A stretch of 64,000 bases of DNA, taken from assembly GCF_017352095.1 (NCBI RefSeq), contig NZ_CP071463.1, positions 2,108,001 to 2,172,000 on the forward strand. Reading direction: 5' to 3'. This DNA is from Natrinema longum (lineage in GTDB: Archaea; Halobacteriota; Halobacteria; Halobacteriales; Natrialbaceae). Of the stretch, positions 8,126 to 15,951 are shown piece after piece (the first letter of the stretch is position 1; the number at the start of each line of letters is the position of its first letter). The position numbers and the translations under genes are program-made. The notes beneath the pieces are model-generated. The model was not told the origin of the DNA, made no database searches, and saw only the letters and a program-made list of their open reading frames with translations.

Positions 8126-8302
8126 TCACGACGCCTGTCGGTAGGCATACCCGATGAACGCGCCGACGAATACCACCTGTAGGAACGAAATGAGAAACAC
8201 ATCTGTTCCGGTGACGAGCGGCGCGTCGAACGAGACGAGCAACATGAACAGACTCGGGAGCGAAACACCGACGAACATCCCGAGCGCTTTCGTCCGCTTC
8301 AT
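8126..8302 (-). CDS. Micro membrane protein, 58 residues
   Basis: The frame begins ATG AAG CGG at 8302 and ends TGA at 8126. The product starts MKRTKALGMFVGVSLPSLFM and ends FIGYAYRQAS, with two membrane segments (about residues 8-25 and 36-54) separated by a short polar loop. It lies 21 bases downstream of the lipoprotein gene on the same strand, so the two are probably co-transcribed. Function unknown; a small membrane partner of the lipoprotein is a plausible guess. The clean start, close spacing and membrane periodicity make a chance frame less likely. Confidence 0.55.
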   Translation of the reverse strand: MKRTKALGMFVGVSLPSLFMLLVSFDAPLVTGTDVFLISFLQVVFVGAFIGYAYRQAS

Positions 8303-8323
8303 TTCTCTAATTGGAATTGGTGG

Positions 8324-8803
8324 TCAGAACCCGACCGAGACTTCGACTTCGTACTCTTCGATACGGCTCGCGTCTTGGCTCGTGTACATACAGTCGAACT
8401 CCCATTCACGACCAGCCGCGAGGTCGTTCACGTTGTCGAGTCCTTCACCGATCTGCGTCCCATCGGCGTCGAGGAACGTCGCGGTCGCTTCGACGTATGA
8501 GAGTTCCCTGCCAGCGTTGTTGATAGCAGTGCCACGGACACCCGACTGAAATTCTTCCTCGTAGAACTCGTGGTCGAGAATCTCTACGTCCGACTGGTTG
8601 TCGTCACCGTTGTCTCCGGTGTTGGTGTCGCCGCCGTTGTTGTCTCCGTTATTGTTTCCGGAGTCGCTGGTATCGCTGTCACCGCTGTTTCCGTTGGCGT
8701 TTCCTTCGTCTGAATCACTTTCGTCGCTGGTACAGCCCGCGAGGGCGAGGACGGTAGCAGTCGTTCCGAGACTCCCGAGGTATCGTCTTCGATTTAGTTC
8801 CAT
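8324..8803 (-). CDS. Tat-exported lipoprotein with FxLYD-like domain
   Basis: The 159-residue precursor has a twin-arginine start (NRRRYLGSLG), a hydrophobic stretch and the lipobox LAGC, so it should be exported by Tat and anchored by lipid on the outer face of the membrane. Residues about 25-70 are a low-complexity linker of Ser, Asp, Asn and Gly, typical of haloarchaeal lipoproteins. The C-terminal 80 residues (VEILDHEFYEEEFQSGVRG, then YVEATATFLDADGTQIGEG) match the FxLYD-type beta-sandwich found in exported prokaryotic proteins. Ligand unknown. It probably forms an operon with the micro membrane protein at 8126-8302 and diverges from the winged-helix gene at 8914. Confidence 0.75.
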   Translation of the reverse strand: MELNRRRYLGSLGTTATVLALAGCTSDESDSDEGNANGNSGDSDTSDSGNNNGDNNGGDTNTGDNGDDNQSDVEILDHEFYEEEFQSGVRGTAINNAGRELSYVEATATFLDADGTQIGEGLDNVNDLAAGREWEFDCMYTSQDASRIEEYEVEVSVGF

Positions 8804-8834
8804 ACCAGTTCGTAGTAGTGAGTTATTGGATTAT

Positions 8835-8856
8835 CAAAGTTTGGTATCCAACTTTG
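8835..8856. promoter_or_regulatory. Operator-like inverted repeat between lipoprotein and winged-helix genes
   Basis: Arms CAAAGTT (8835-8841) and AACTTTG (8850-8856) are perfect reverse complements around an 8-base spacer. The site lies between two divergent genes, one encoding a repressor-like winged-helix protein, the usual arrangement for an autoregulatory operator. Confidence 0.5.
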
Positions 8857-8913
8857 AGTTTGAAACTACACTATTCGGCGGTATCACCACTCAACGGCGC
8901 GTTTCATCCTCTT

Positions 8914-9180
8914 ATGCGATTATCGGGTGACTTCATGGTAATCTGTGATGACCGAATCCTCGAATACCTCGCGGAGAATGAGACAGGAACGCCGAAGGAA
9001 ATGGCTGACAGCGGCCTTGTGCGGTTCAGTCGGTCGTATATCACACAACGAGCCAAGATCCTCCTGAACTACGGACTGGTTCGGCACCTCGGAAACGGAG
9101 TGTACACACTTTCGGAACGAGGCCAACAGTATCTCGACGGCGATCTTGACGCCGCAGAACTCGAGCCGGACGAGGACTGA
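8914..9180 (+). CDS. Winged-helix DNA-binding protein, PhiH1-repressor-like
   Basis: From the ATG at 8914 the protein has 88 residues, beginning MRLSGDFMVICDDRILEYLA. The pattern DDRILEYL, a helix-turn-helix around TPKEMADSGLVRFSRSYITQRAKILLNYGLV, then a wing LGNGVYTLSERGQQYLDGD, matches the small winged-helix repressors common in haloarchaeal viruses and plasmids. I reject the longer frame from 8818 because its extension covers the intergenic operator palindrome and looks non-coding. It probably binds the inverted repeat at 8835-8856 and controls itself and the divergent lipoprotein gene, which is inference from position. Confidence 0.75.
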   Translation: MRLSGDFMVICDDRILEYLAENETGTPKEMADSGLVRFSRSYITQRAKILLNYGLVRHLGNGVYTLSERGQQYLDGDLDAAELEPDED

Positions 9181-9525
9181 CCATGTTCGTTCCCTAAACC
9201 GGAAAGAGAACTCTTCTACTGCAACTTCCGGAGGTGTCCTTGTCGCCAACGACCGCGAGAGCGATGTGAGTGGCTCGTGAGTGCGGTTGCCGTTCAAGCG
9301 AGTGTCTTGATCATCGGATTTCCTGATCCGCCTCAACGGCATTGAGCGGCTATATGAGACAAATAGAATACTCCCCATGCATTATCTATAGAACTATAAT
9401 TCCTAAAAATAATAATGCTACAGCCCCTATTATACAATAGAGGGCAACCGCTTCTCGGGCTTAACTCGCGTCGAAAAGCCCGCGTGCTGGAGACACGCGA
9501 GCGGTGGCCTTCAGAGGGAAGACCA
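9181..9525. other. Non-coding leader region upstream of the zinc-protein operon
   Basis: No convincing gene is seen. The stretch contains an interrupted repeat CCGGAA...TTCCGG near 9198-9231, a strongly AT-rich segment at about 9365-9440 that should hold the promoter, and two consecutive hairpins just before the next start codon. Confidence 0.5.
9456..9499 (+). promoter_or_regulatory. Paired hairpins in the leader of the zinc-protein operon
   Basis: CGGGCTT (9456-9462) pairs with AAGCCCG (9476-9482), and CGCGTG (9481-9486) pairs with CACGCG (9494-9499). The two stems overlap by two bases, so only one may form fully at a time. They lie about 27 bases before the ATG at 9526 and could control translation of the operon. 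Confidence 0.45.
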
Positions 9526-9735
9526 ATGCCAACTACGCACGCCGAGAGTCAAGAGCGTACCGAACAGCAGACACTTCGAGAACTACCGGGATTCCATCTG
9601 GATTCCGGATCGCCGTGTGCCTGTGGCGTCGAAGCCATTCAGACGAGCAAGTCGGTCGGCTACAGCGAGTTCGTGACGTACACCCATCGTTGTACCGAGT
9701 GCGGGAACGAGTTCGTCACCTACATCGAGGGATAA
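9526..9735 (+). CDS. Small zinc-ribbon protein, 69 residues
   Basis: The product begins MPTTHAESQERTEQ and contains CACG near residue 31 and CTECG near residue 55, a CxC-CxxC spacing able to bind one zinc ion, with aromatic residues between (SEFVTYTHRC, EFVTYIEG). I chose the ATG at 9526 over the frame start at 9415 because the extra segment overlaps AT-rich promoter DNA and two hairpins. The stop is two bases before the start of the SWIM gene, so the genes are almost certainly one operon. Function unknown; DNA, RNA or protein binding are all possible. Confidence 0.65.
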   Translation: MPTTHAESQERTEQQTLRELPGFHLDSGSPCACGVEAIQTSKSVGYSEFVTYTHRCTECGNEFVTYIEG

Positions 9736-9737
9736 CG

Positions 9738-10175
9738 ATGGCGGCGATTTCCCCTACCAATGTGGTGGACGTACTTGACGCCGACGTGGCAGTCGAGAAG
9801 CGAGCGCAGTGGGAAGCGTTCTCGTTTGCGCTGCTCGGAGACGGCGACGTAGAGGTAGTCAACGGCTCCCACGAGGACGCTGACGACCACACCTATACCG
9901 TCCATGTCGAGGGCGGTATACCGAGCGATTGCACCTGTCCGGCCTTCGAATACCAGTCGGGTCCGTGCAAGCACATGATCGCGGTCGCTATTCGAGAACC
10001 AGTCCTCGAAGCGGCCAGCCGGGAGCGGTCCGTTCGCGCCGACGGTGGTGTGACGCTCGACTCGTTCGCTACCGAGGACACCAACGAGAACGAGTGCTGG
10101 TGTGACGACCACGACTTCCCGTGCTTCGACTGCTATCGGGATGGTCAGCGCGATCTTCCGGGTGATTCCGAATGA
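9738..10175 (+). CDS. SWIM zinc-finger domain protein
   Basis: This 145-residue protein has a SWIM finger at about residues 65-80 (CTCPAFEYQSGPCKHM), the CxCx(n)CxH pattern that binds zinc and is found in SWI2/SNF2 ATPases, transposases and archaeal stand-alone proteins. A preceding sheet (DHTYTVHVEGG) is typical of the family. A second cysteine and histidine-rich tail follows (CWCDDHDFPCFDCY). It starts two bases after the previous stop and its own stop overlaps the next ATG by four bases (ATGA), so the three small zinc proteins are translated together. SWIM domains usually contact DNA or proteins; a role in the element's regulation or defence is inference. Confidence 0.85.
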   Translation: MAAISPTNVVDVLDADVAVEKRAQWEAFSFALLGDGDVEVVNGSHEDADDHTYTVHVEGGIPSDCTCPAFEYQSGPCKHMIAVAIREPVLEAASRERSVRADGGVTLDSFATEDTNENECWCDDHDFPCFDCYRDGQRDLPGDSE

Positions 10176-10453
10176 CGAAACTTCCTCCGGCAAAAGCACT
10201 CAACGGAGAGAAGACGGGTACCACCTGCGACTCGTGCAACAAAGGAATCCGAACGGGTGACAAAGCGGTCGCCTACGCCACGCACTACGATGGCGACGGG
10301 TGGATCGTCCGGCGGGTATCGTGTACCGACTGCGGCCAGACGAGTATCGATCTACCGACTGACGGAGCCGATGAAGTCGTCATCGAGGCAGTTGTCTGGC
10401 GTAATCGACTCGTCGGTGTGACTACGGTGGATCGAAGTCGGCCCGAAGAATAG
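10172..10453 (+). CDS. Small CxxC zinc-finger protein, 93 residues
   Basis: The product has two CxxC pairs, CDSC near residue 19 and CTDCG near residue 51, separated by a GDKAVAYATHYDGDGW sheet, forming a treble-clef or zinc-ribbon type site. The C-terminus (VVIEAVVWRNRLVGVTTV) is beta-rich. Its ATG overlaps the stop of the SWIM gene, which indicates translational coupling. It is the third zinc-binding product in the operon. No specific family is recognised; similar short zinc proteins in haloarchaeal elements are uncharacterised. Confidence 0.7.
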   Translation: MTKLPPAKALNGEKTGTTCDSCNKGIRTGDKAVAYATHYDGDGWIVRRVSCTDCGQTSIDLPTDGADEVVIEAVVWRNRLVGVTTVDRSRPEE

Positions 10454-10491
10454 TAGGCAGTTTTTTGACAGACCGGTTATTGGTTCCCGGT

Positions 10492-11439
10492 ATGCCCGAA
10501 TTTGCTTCGCTTGAAGCCCAAGAAGCACGCGAGTATTGGGAGCATGAGGCGCAAGAGTTCACTCCGTGGATAGCAGATGAAATCCGCGCAGAGGGCGTTT
10601 CCAAGTTGGAAGACTCGTTAGGGTTGGACCTCGAGATAATCGAGGAAGAGAAGAGCGTTGGACGTTACAACGTCGATATTCTCGCAGAGGTCGTAGACGA
10701 TAACCGAAACGTCGTTATCGAGAATCAACTGAACCCCTCGGATCATGACCACTTGGGGAAGTCTATTGCCTACGCCTCCGGTGTTGACGCGGACATTATC
10801 GTGTGGATAGCGCCTCGATTCTACGACGAACACCGAGATGCGATGCAATGGCTCAACGAGAACAGTCGTGAGGGCGTAGACCTGTTTGCTATCCGCCTCG
10901 AAGTATGGAAAATAGGTAATTCCGATCCTGCTGTCCGGCTCAATCCTGTTGCAGAACCGAGCGAGTGGAAGGAGAAGGCCAAACGATCAGAGGGTGAGCT
11001 GACCGAGACGGAGACATTGCAGGAAGAGTTTTGGACCGAGTTTCGGGATCGGATCGAGGACCGCGATACTCCCTTGAGCGCACGGAAACCGTACCCGGAA
11101 TACTACTACAACAACCCGATTGGAAAAGCGGGCTTCGAACTTCAGTTCACCATCAACTCGCGCGACAACGAACTCGGGACCGGGCTTGTGATCCGAGACG
11201 ACGCCGAAGCGTATCGAGAGTTGATCGAGCAATCCCAACAGATCGAGTCCGAATTTGACCGAGAACTAACGTGGAACGAACCAGAGGAAACACGTTCAGG
11301 GAAGAAGCGAAGTCGGATTGTGGTCACGAAGTCCGCTGATGTGACGGACCAAGACCAATGGGATGAATACCTCGATTGGATGGTTGAACACGGTGAGAAG
11401 TTCCACGAGGTCTTCTACGACCGGATTCAGCAGCTATAA
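10492..11439 (+). CDS. DUF4268-like protein with PD-(D/E)XK-type nuclease core
   Basis: From the ATG at 10492 the protein has 315 residues. Residues about 45-95 carry a nuclease-like core: GRYNVDILAEV supplies the Asp and NVVIENQLNPSDHDHLGK supplies the E-x-Q signature, with IAYASGVDADIIVWIA after it. This arrangement is seen in restriction-like proteins of the DUF4268 group. The C-terminal half (from about residue 170) has the conserved YYYNNPIGKAGFELQFTIN segment typical of DUF4268. The longer start is a TTG at 10465 inside a T-run, so I prefer the ATG. It is convergent with the type IIG enzyme, its stop only a few bases from that gene's stop. A defence nuclease is likely but unproven. Confidence 0.75.
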   Translation: MPEFASLEAQEAREYWEHEAQEFTPWIADEIRAEGVSKLEDSLGLDLEIIEEEKSVGRYNVDILAEVVDDNRNVVIENQLNPSDHDHLGKSIAYASGVDADIIVWIAPRFYDEHRDAMQWLNENSREGVDLFAIRLEVWKIGNSDPAVRLNPVAEPSEWKEKAKRSEGELTETETLQEEFWTEFRDRIEDRDTPLSARKPYPEYYYNNPIGKAGFELQFTINSRDNELGTGLVIRDDAEAYRELIEQSQQIESEFDRELTWNEPEETRSGKKRSRIVVTKSADVTDQDQWDEYLDWMVEHGEKFHEVFYDRIQQL

Positions 11440-11441
11440 CG

Positions 11442-14400
11442 TTACGACAACTCGTCGTACTTCTCCAAGACTGTCTCGAAGTAATCTTCGTCCATCAGGC
11501 GCGGGTTCTGTACTCGGTGGAAGTCGTCGAGGACGAACTCGGTCTGGTCGCGGTCGAGTCCATAGGCATGGAACGCGGCGGCGTCGAGTTCAGCTTGAAC
11601 TTCCCGCCGTTCGTCCATGTCAGTTGCCGGGTCGATACCACCGAGCCGGTCGCGAATTTCCTCGAACTGCTCACCGTAGCAGTTGAGTCGAGCGGCTCGC
11701 TTCCAGATATAGTCAAACCACTCATCCCCCTCTGAAAGGTGAGGCATTTGCGTTTCTTTAAACTTGTAGGTGACAATATGGGTGTCCACCTTGGTTCGGA
11801 TAAGATAGTCAAAGGGAAGAGAATTAAGCAGACCAACCCCGACAAATAGCTCTTTATCTGTGAATATCCGCTGGTAGAAGCTGTGTAATGGATCTTCTGT
11901 TAGTCCTTCCTCAAAGGGTTCAATCTGATAATTGCGAACTGTTCGGAGGGTATTATGACAGACAATTCCTTCAGGAAGAACTGTAGAAATGAGTGTCCGC
12001 TCGTTTGTGGAATTTGTAATATCTCGCAATACAATTCGAGCTTCTGTACTATCAAGGAGAACGTCTTTTTTACTCAAGGATCTTCCACGATGTTCTTCCA
12101 GTAAGTTATTGACAAAGCTTTTCTGCGAACCAGATCCATCAAATTCTTCATAAATAGCTTTCTTTAGGTCCCCTACTGTCTTTTCACGCATACGTTGCTT
12201 GGCGCTCTTTTCCGGGTTAGTCTCCTCTTCAACGCTCCAGAATTCAGGTGAATCTATATCTTCAAAGAATTTATTATTATATGAGAATTGATATATATTG
12301 CTACCACCGTAGACGGGATATTCGCCCTCTGATTCATCAACAAATCTGTCAGAATCGCTTGTCCGACGAAGCCCTTGATACGGCTCCATATACCAATTTG
12401 AGGCAGTCTTATCTCCTAAAGGCGGTTTTTCAATTAGGGTCTTGATAACTTCCAATTTCTCCTCTGACTCGATATATGGGAAGATACGAGCTTCCGGTGA
12501 ATATGATTCGAGAACTTTCTTCGGAATGTCGATCGCGTCTCTCTCAAATGTCTGGAGTATCTCAACATTCCCCTCCTGATAGATTCCGGTTACGTCATCA
12601 GTTGAACCTTGATTCTCAAAGACGGGAACTCCAAATTTGTATTGTCCATGAATCTGGTCAAAGATACCGTGATTCTCGAAGATGGGTAACGCTTTGAGTC
12701 GTGTGTTGTCAAGGAGATGACTCCGTAAGTCTTTGCATGATGCTCCGTTGAACACTGCGCCGGGGAGAACCTGTGCTATATGTGAACTACTGTCTGCAAT
12801 ATTGAAAACCCGTTCTAAAAATAATGCCGAGAGATCATTCGGATTTGGCTTCACCCGGCCGTCAATCTCTGGCCTCTGAAGTGAATACTCGGAACTATTT
12901 TTGAAGTATTCCGATCTTTTTTCCATGTTCTCAAGATATTCATTCCATCCCTCCGCAATCCTATCATCATTCAATAACTCTTCCTGCTTCTGGTCTTTCT
13001 CATCTGGTGGCAGAGTTCGGAAAGTAGGGTAATACCGTGCGAAATAATCATCTCGAAGAGGTTTCAGTCGGTCCCACGGAGGATTCCCGACAACCACATC
13101 AAATCCGCCTTCAGCATATACCTCTGCAAACTCCAACACCCAATTGAAGGGGTTCATCTCCGCGACCTCCTGTGGAGTGATTTCGTCCACACCCGCTTCT
13201 TGGAAATCACGGTGAATGTCATCTATCAGGTCTTCACGGGCCTCGCGTAGTTTCTCGAATGCCTTCTGTCGGTGTTCTTCGGCAACTTCGGTGTCCAGCG
13301 CTTGTTCGTGGTTTTCGATTTCGTCTATGATCCCCTGATACCGGTCCCGAACACTGTCTTCGGTGAAACTCCCGAGTGTGTATTCTCCGTCGTCAGTCGT
13401 CTCGGGGAAGCCAGTGTAGCCAATGAGGCTGTTCCCTTCCCGCAGGTTGAAGACGATGTTTGGTAGAGCAAGCTCGTCGTCGTCAAGATCGTCCACTACA
13501 TCCTCGTCTAACTCGGAAATGATGGAAAGCCACAGCCGGAGTTTCCCGATTTCGACGGCAGATCCCATCAGGTCCACACCGTAGATGTTGTTCAGTACCG
13601 TCGTCTTCTTCAGCCGGTACTCCTGTGGGTAGTTCTCGTTCTGTGCGTACAACGCCTTGCGGACGTTGACGATTTCTTCGAGGACCGACGTGAGGAAGTG
13701 TCCACTCCCGCAGGCAGGGTCCACGACACGGAACTCGTCTACCTCTGCGAGAAGGGTACTAATCAGGCTCCAGTTGCCCGGCAGATCCTCAATGAGCGAA
13801 TACACCGAATCATAGTTCTCGACTTCCGGCTCGGGCCACCCACGCTCTTCGACCAGCACGCGACCGAAGCGATCCAGAAGCGCCGGTCGAACCGTCTCTT
13901 CGGCGCTGAATCGTGTTATTTCGCTCGGTGTGTAGTAGGCTCCGAGTTCCTTGTTGTTGTCCGCGTTGTCGCTGGTGATGTAGTTGATAGTCTTCTCGAA
14001 GACGTTCCCGAGGACACTCGGGTCAAGATCGGTCGGAGAGCCACCTGCGGAGAAACTGTAGCGTTCCAGCAGGTCGATGATGGATTTCAGTACCGAGTTC
14101 CGCACGTCGAAGTCCTCTTCATCGAACTCGTCGTCGCCAAGAGACGGACGGAACAGCCCACCGTTAAGGTACGGAATGTCCTCGAAAACGTCGATGTTTT
14201 GGACCGTCGAGGGCCGCTGGTCGGGCTTCTCGTTCATCACGTCGTAGAACAGCGGCTTGACGAACTCGTCGTAGAGCGACCCGGTGTACATCCCGTCCTC
14301 GTAGGTATCCTTGAGCGTCAGCAGAAGATCGGGGTCAACGAGTTCCTTGTCTTCGAGGAACTTGATGAACACGAGACGATTCATCAACTCGACGGCGAAC

Positions 14401-15047
14401 AATCGAGCGTCGTCTTCGGTGGCACCGTCGGGTTTGACCACGCCATCGCCAATCAGCGAGCGCGGCGTCTCTTCGTTCTCGTCTACGATCCCGAAGACGT
14501 AGCGAATGTAGTCGTCGTAGAACTCGTCAGTGATTTCCTCTTGAGTCCGCTTGATTACCTGCCGAGCCTCGACAGCGATGGAAACGAAGTTCCCGAACTC
14601 GAAGGTACGTAGAAGCCGAGCGACTCGTTCTCGATCAGCGTCGAAGACGGCTTCCTCGACGGGGTCCCGCGTCCCGACCTGATTCTCGAAGAGCGCGAGA
14701 AAGACAGGCTGAAGGTCTACTTCTTCGATAACGTTGTGGCTGTACGAATCAGGATCGTACCGGACGAACGCCCACCGAAGACCATCGGTAGCGAATCCAA
14801 AGTCGGACTCGAACTCGCGCTGACTCAACCAGTCACGAACCTGTCCGATACCGTGTTCACGGCTGTCCAGATCCTTGTTGACCGGCTCGGCTTCGATAAG
14901 GAGCCGAGTCGAATCGGTATCGTAGTCGCGTAGGGAGACAGTGTAGTCCGCGACCATCGTCCGCCCACCAGAAAGACCGCCTGCTTCGGTGTCGAACGAG
15001 TGGCCCAACTCGGCTGTGTTGAATCGCCATACAGCGGTGGATTTCAC
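11442..15047 (-). CDS. Type IIG restriction-methylation enzyme, C-terminal main part (N-terminus cut off by an IS)
   Basis: The open frame encodes 1,201 residues. An N-terminal nuclease-like core is visible (MVADYTVSL about 31-39, LLIEAEPVNK about 49-58). The adenine-methyltransferase domain has GAYYTPSEI (about 369-377), DPACGSGHF (motif I, about 443-451), YGVDLMGSAVEIGKLRLWLS and the catalytic NPPW (about 655-658), as in Eco57I-type enzymes. Residues about 660-1130 should recognise the DNA target and are encoded by visibly AT-richer DNA. The start is a GTG lying inside the IS5-like insertion; its first 12 residues are IS-encoded. Joining it to the fragment at 15952-16223 restores an in-frame protein of about 1,277 residues. 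It may still be made as an N-truncated product. Confidence 0.85.
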   Translation of the reverse strand: MKSTAVWRFNTAELGHSFDTEAGGLSGGRTMVADYTVSLRDYDTDSTRLLIEAEPVNKDLDSREHGIGQVRDWLSQREFESDFGFATDGLRWAFVRYDPDSYSHNVIEEVDLQPVFLALFENQVGTRDPVEEAVFDADRERVARLLRTFEFGNFVSIAVEARQVIKRTQEEITDEFYDDYIRYVFGIVDENEETPRSLIGDGVVKPDGATEDDARLFAVELMNRLVFIKFLEDKELVDPDLLLTLKDTYEDGMYTGSLYDEFVKPLFYDVMNEKPDQRPSTVQNIDVFEDIPYLNGGLFRPSLGDDEFDEEDFDVRNSVLKSIIDLLERYSFSAGGSPTDLDPSVLGNVFEKTINYITSDNADNNKELGAYYTPSEITRFSAEETVRPALLDRFGRVLVEERGWPEPEVENYDSVYSLIEDLPGNWSLISTLLAEVDEFRVVDPACGSGHFLTSVLEEIVNVRKALYAQNENYPQEYRLKKTTVLNNIYGVDLMGSAVEIGKLRLWLSIISELDEDVVDDLDDDELALPNIVFNLREGNSLIGYTGFPETTDDGEYTLGSFTEDSVRDRYQGIIDEIENHEQALDTEVAEEHRQKAFEKLREAREDLIDDIHRDFQEAGVDEITPQEVAEMNPFNWVLEFAEVYAEGGFDVVVGNPPWDRLKPLRDDYFARYYPTFRTLPPDEKDQKQEELLNDDRIAEGWNEYLENMEKRSEYFKNSSEYSLQRPEIDGRVKPNPNDLSALFLERVFNIADSSSHIAQVLPGAVFNGASCKDLRSHLLDNTRLKALPIFENHGIFDQIHGQYKFGVPVFENQGSTDDVTGIYQEGNVEILQTFERDAIDIPKKVLESYSPEARIFPYIESEEKLEVIKTLIEKPPLGDKTASNWYMEPYQGLRRTSDSDRFVDESEGEYPVYGGSNIYQFSYNNKFFEDIDSPEFWSVEEETNPEKSAKQRMREKTVGDLKKAIYEEFDGSGSQKSFVNNLLEEHRGRSLSKKDVLLDSTEARIVLRDITNSTNERTLISTVLPEGIVCHNTLRTVRNYQIEPFEEGLTEDPLHSFYQRIFTDKELFVGVGLLNSLPFDYLIRTKVDTHIVTYKFKETQMPHLSEGDEWFDYIWKRAARLNCYGEQFEEIRDRLGGIDPATDMDERREVQAELDAAAFHAYGLDRDQTEFVLDDFHRVQNPRLMDEDYFETVLEKYDELS
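15004..15011. repeat. Target-site duplication, left copy
   Basis: CCCAACTC, identical to 15952-15959, immediately outside the left inverted repeat of the IS. In the gene's direction it reads GAGTTGGG and encodes part of SELG. Confidence 0.9.
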
Positions 15048-15951
15048 TGTTTGACGGCCCGCTTGATGTTATAGACGACACACATCAGGGTAATTTCACG
15101 GAACTCTCGATACCAAGTACGCGCTCGCACGGCGTAGCCGAGCGAGCGCTTGATTGCGGAGTTCACTGTTTCAGTCATTGACCGCTGAGCGTACCGATCG
15201 TCGTCAATACGGGCGTTGTGAGCGTGATCGTAGGGAGCGAAGATCCGGTGTTTGATCAGCGGGCGAATGTCGAGTTTGCGGAGCTGGTCGCGGAGCGCTT
15301 GCTTATCGTAGCCCTTGTCAGCGGCAAGGGATCGCAGATCGCCCGCGTTCCGGCGGGCGATCTGCTCGGCGAGGTCTGCGTCGCTTCCTTCTAACGTCGT
15401 CGAGCAGTGAAGATCGAGAACAGCTTGCGTTGCTGTATCGACGAGTTTTGTGACTTTGAGCGTTTGAACGCGGTAATTTGTTCGGTGGCAGTAGTGGCGG
15501 CTCGCACGATCACGTTCGTAGAATGTTGCGTCGATAGCAGCGTGTTCAGAGGTGTCGTGCAACTGCGCCGACTGGCGCAGTAGCACTCGACAGACACCCA
15601 TTTCGATCCGATCAAACGCCTTACACAGCGTAGATGGAGCGGGGAGATCGGCCACGTCAAGGCCGATCTCCCCTGTTATTTGCGGCATTTCCTTCAACAG
15701 ATCGATCGTCATCCGGTAGGACGTATCGAGGTAAATCCGGAGGCAATGCAGCGAAATGAGGGCATAGTCGGCGAATCCGCCGCCACCAGTTGGGGCAGCG
15801 GATTCGCCTCGTTCACCCGTAACTCTTTGTGCAATCGAGACGCAACGCTCGGTGAAGCGGGAGATTTGTGTCATGGACAACCAAATTTTCCCGCTTCAAC
15901 TCCTTCGATTTACTGACCTTCCCCGACGCCGTCTAGTGATTCAACGCAGCC
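15012..15951 (-). mobile_element. IS5-like insertion sequence, 940 bp, inside the restriction-methylation gene
   Basis: The ends are inverted repeats of about 25 bases: GGCTGTGTTGAATC at 15012 and its counterpart GGCTGCGTTGAATC read inward from 15951, continuing with further matches (CxAxACxGCG). Perfect 8-bp direct repeats flank it (15004-15011 and 15952-15959). An 8-bp duplication is usual for haloarchaeal IS5-group elements such as ISH1. It holds one transposase gene on the minus strand, the same direction as the interrupted gene. The perfect duplication and intact transposase suggest a recent insertion. Confidence 0.93.
15044..15874 (-). CDS. IS5-family DDE transposase
   Basis: From the ATG at 15874 the protein has 276 residues (MTQISRFTERC). 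The DDE triad can be placed at AIDATFY (first Asp), AADKGYD (second Asp) and MTETVNSAIKRSLG (Glu, with the downstream K/R typical of IS5 transposases). The central block HRTNYRVQTLKVTKLVD is characteristic of haloarchaeal IS5 elements. A TTG start at 15880 is possible but less likely. The gene is intact and its TGA stop overlaps the GTG that opens the remaining part of the restriction-methylation gene (GTGA), so the IS could promote translation of the truncated host protein. Confidence 0.93.
   Translation of the reverse strand: MTQISRFTERCVSIAQRVTGERGESAAPTGGGGFADYALISLHCLRIYLDTSYRMTIDLLKEMPQITGEIGLDVADLPAPSTLCKAFDRIEMGVCRVLLRQSAQLHDTSEHAAIDATFYERDRASRHYCHRTNYRVQTLKVTKLVDTATQAVLDLHCSTTLEGSDADLAEQIARRNAGDLRSLAADKGYDKQALRDQLRKLDIRPLIKHRIFAPYDHAHNARIDDDRYAQRSMTETVNSAIKRSLGYAVRARTWYREFREITLMCVVYNIKRAVKQ

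Noticed and set aside
9181-9525. Minus-strand frame (8920-9378) across the leader region
   Set aside because: It is antisense to the winged-helix gene and lacks acidic composition; overlaps promoter-like AT-rich DNA.
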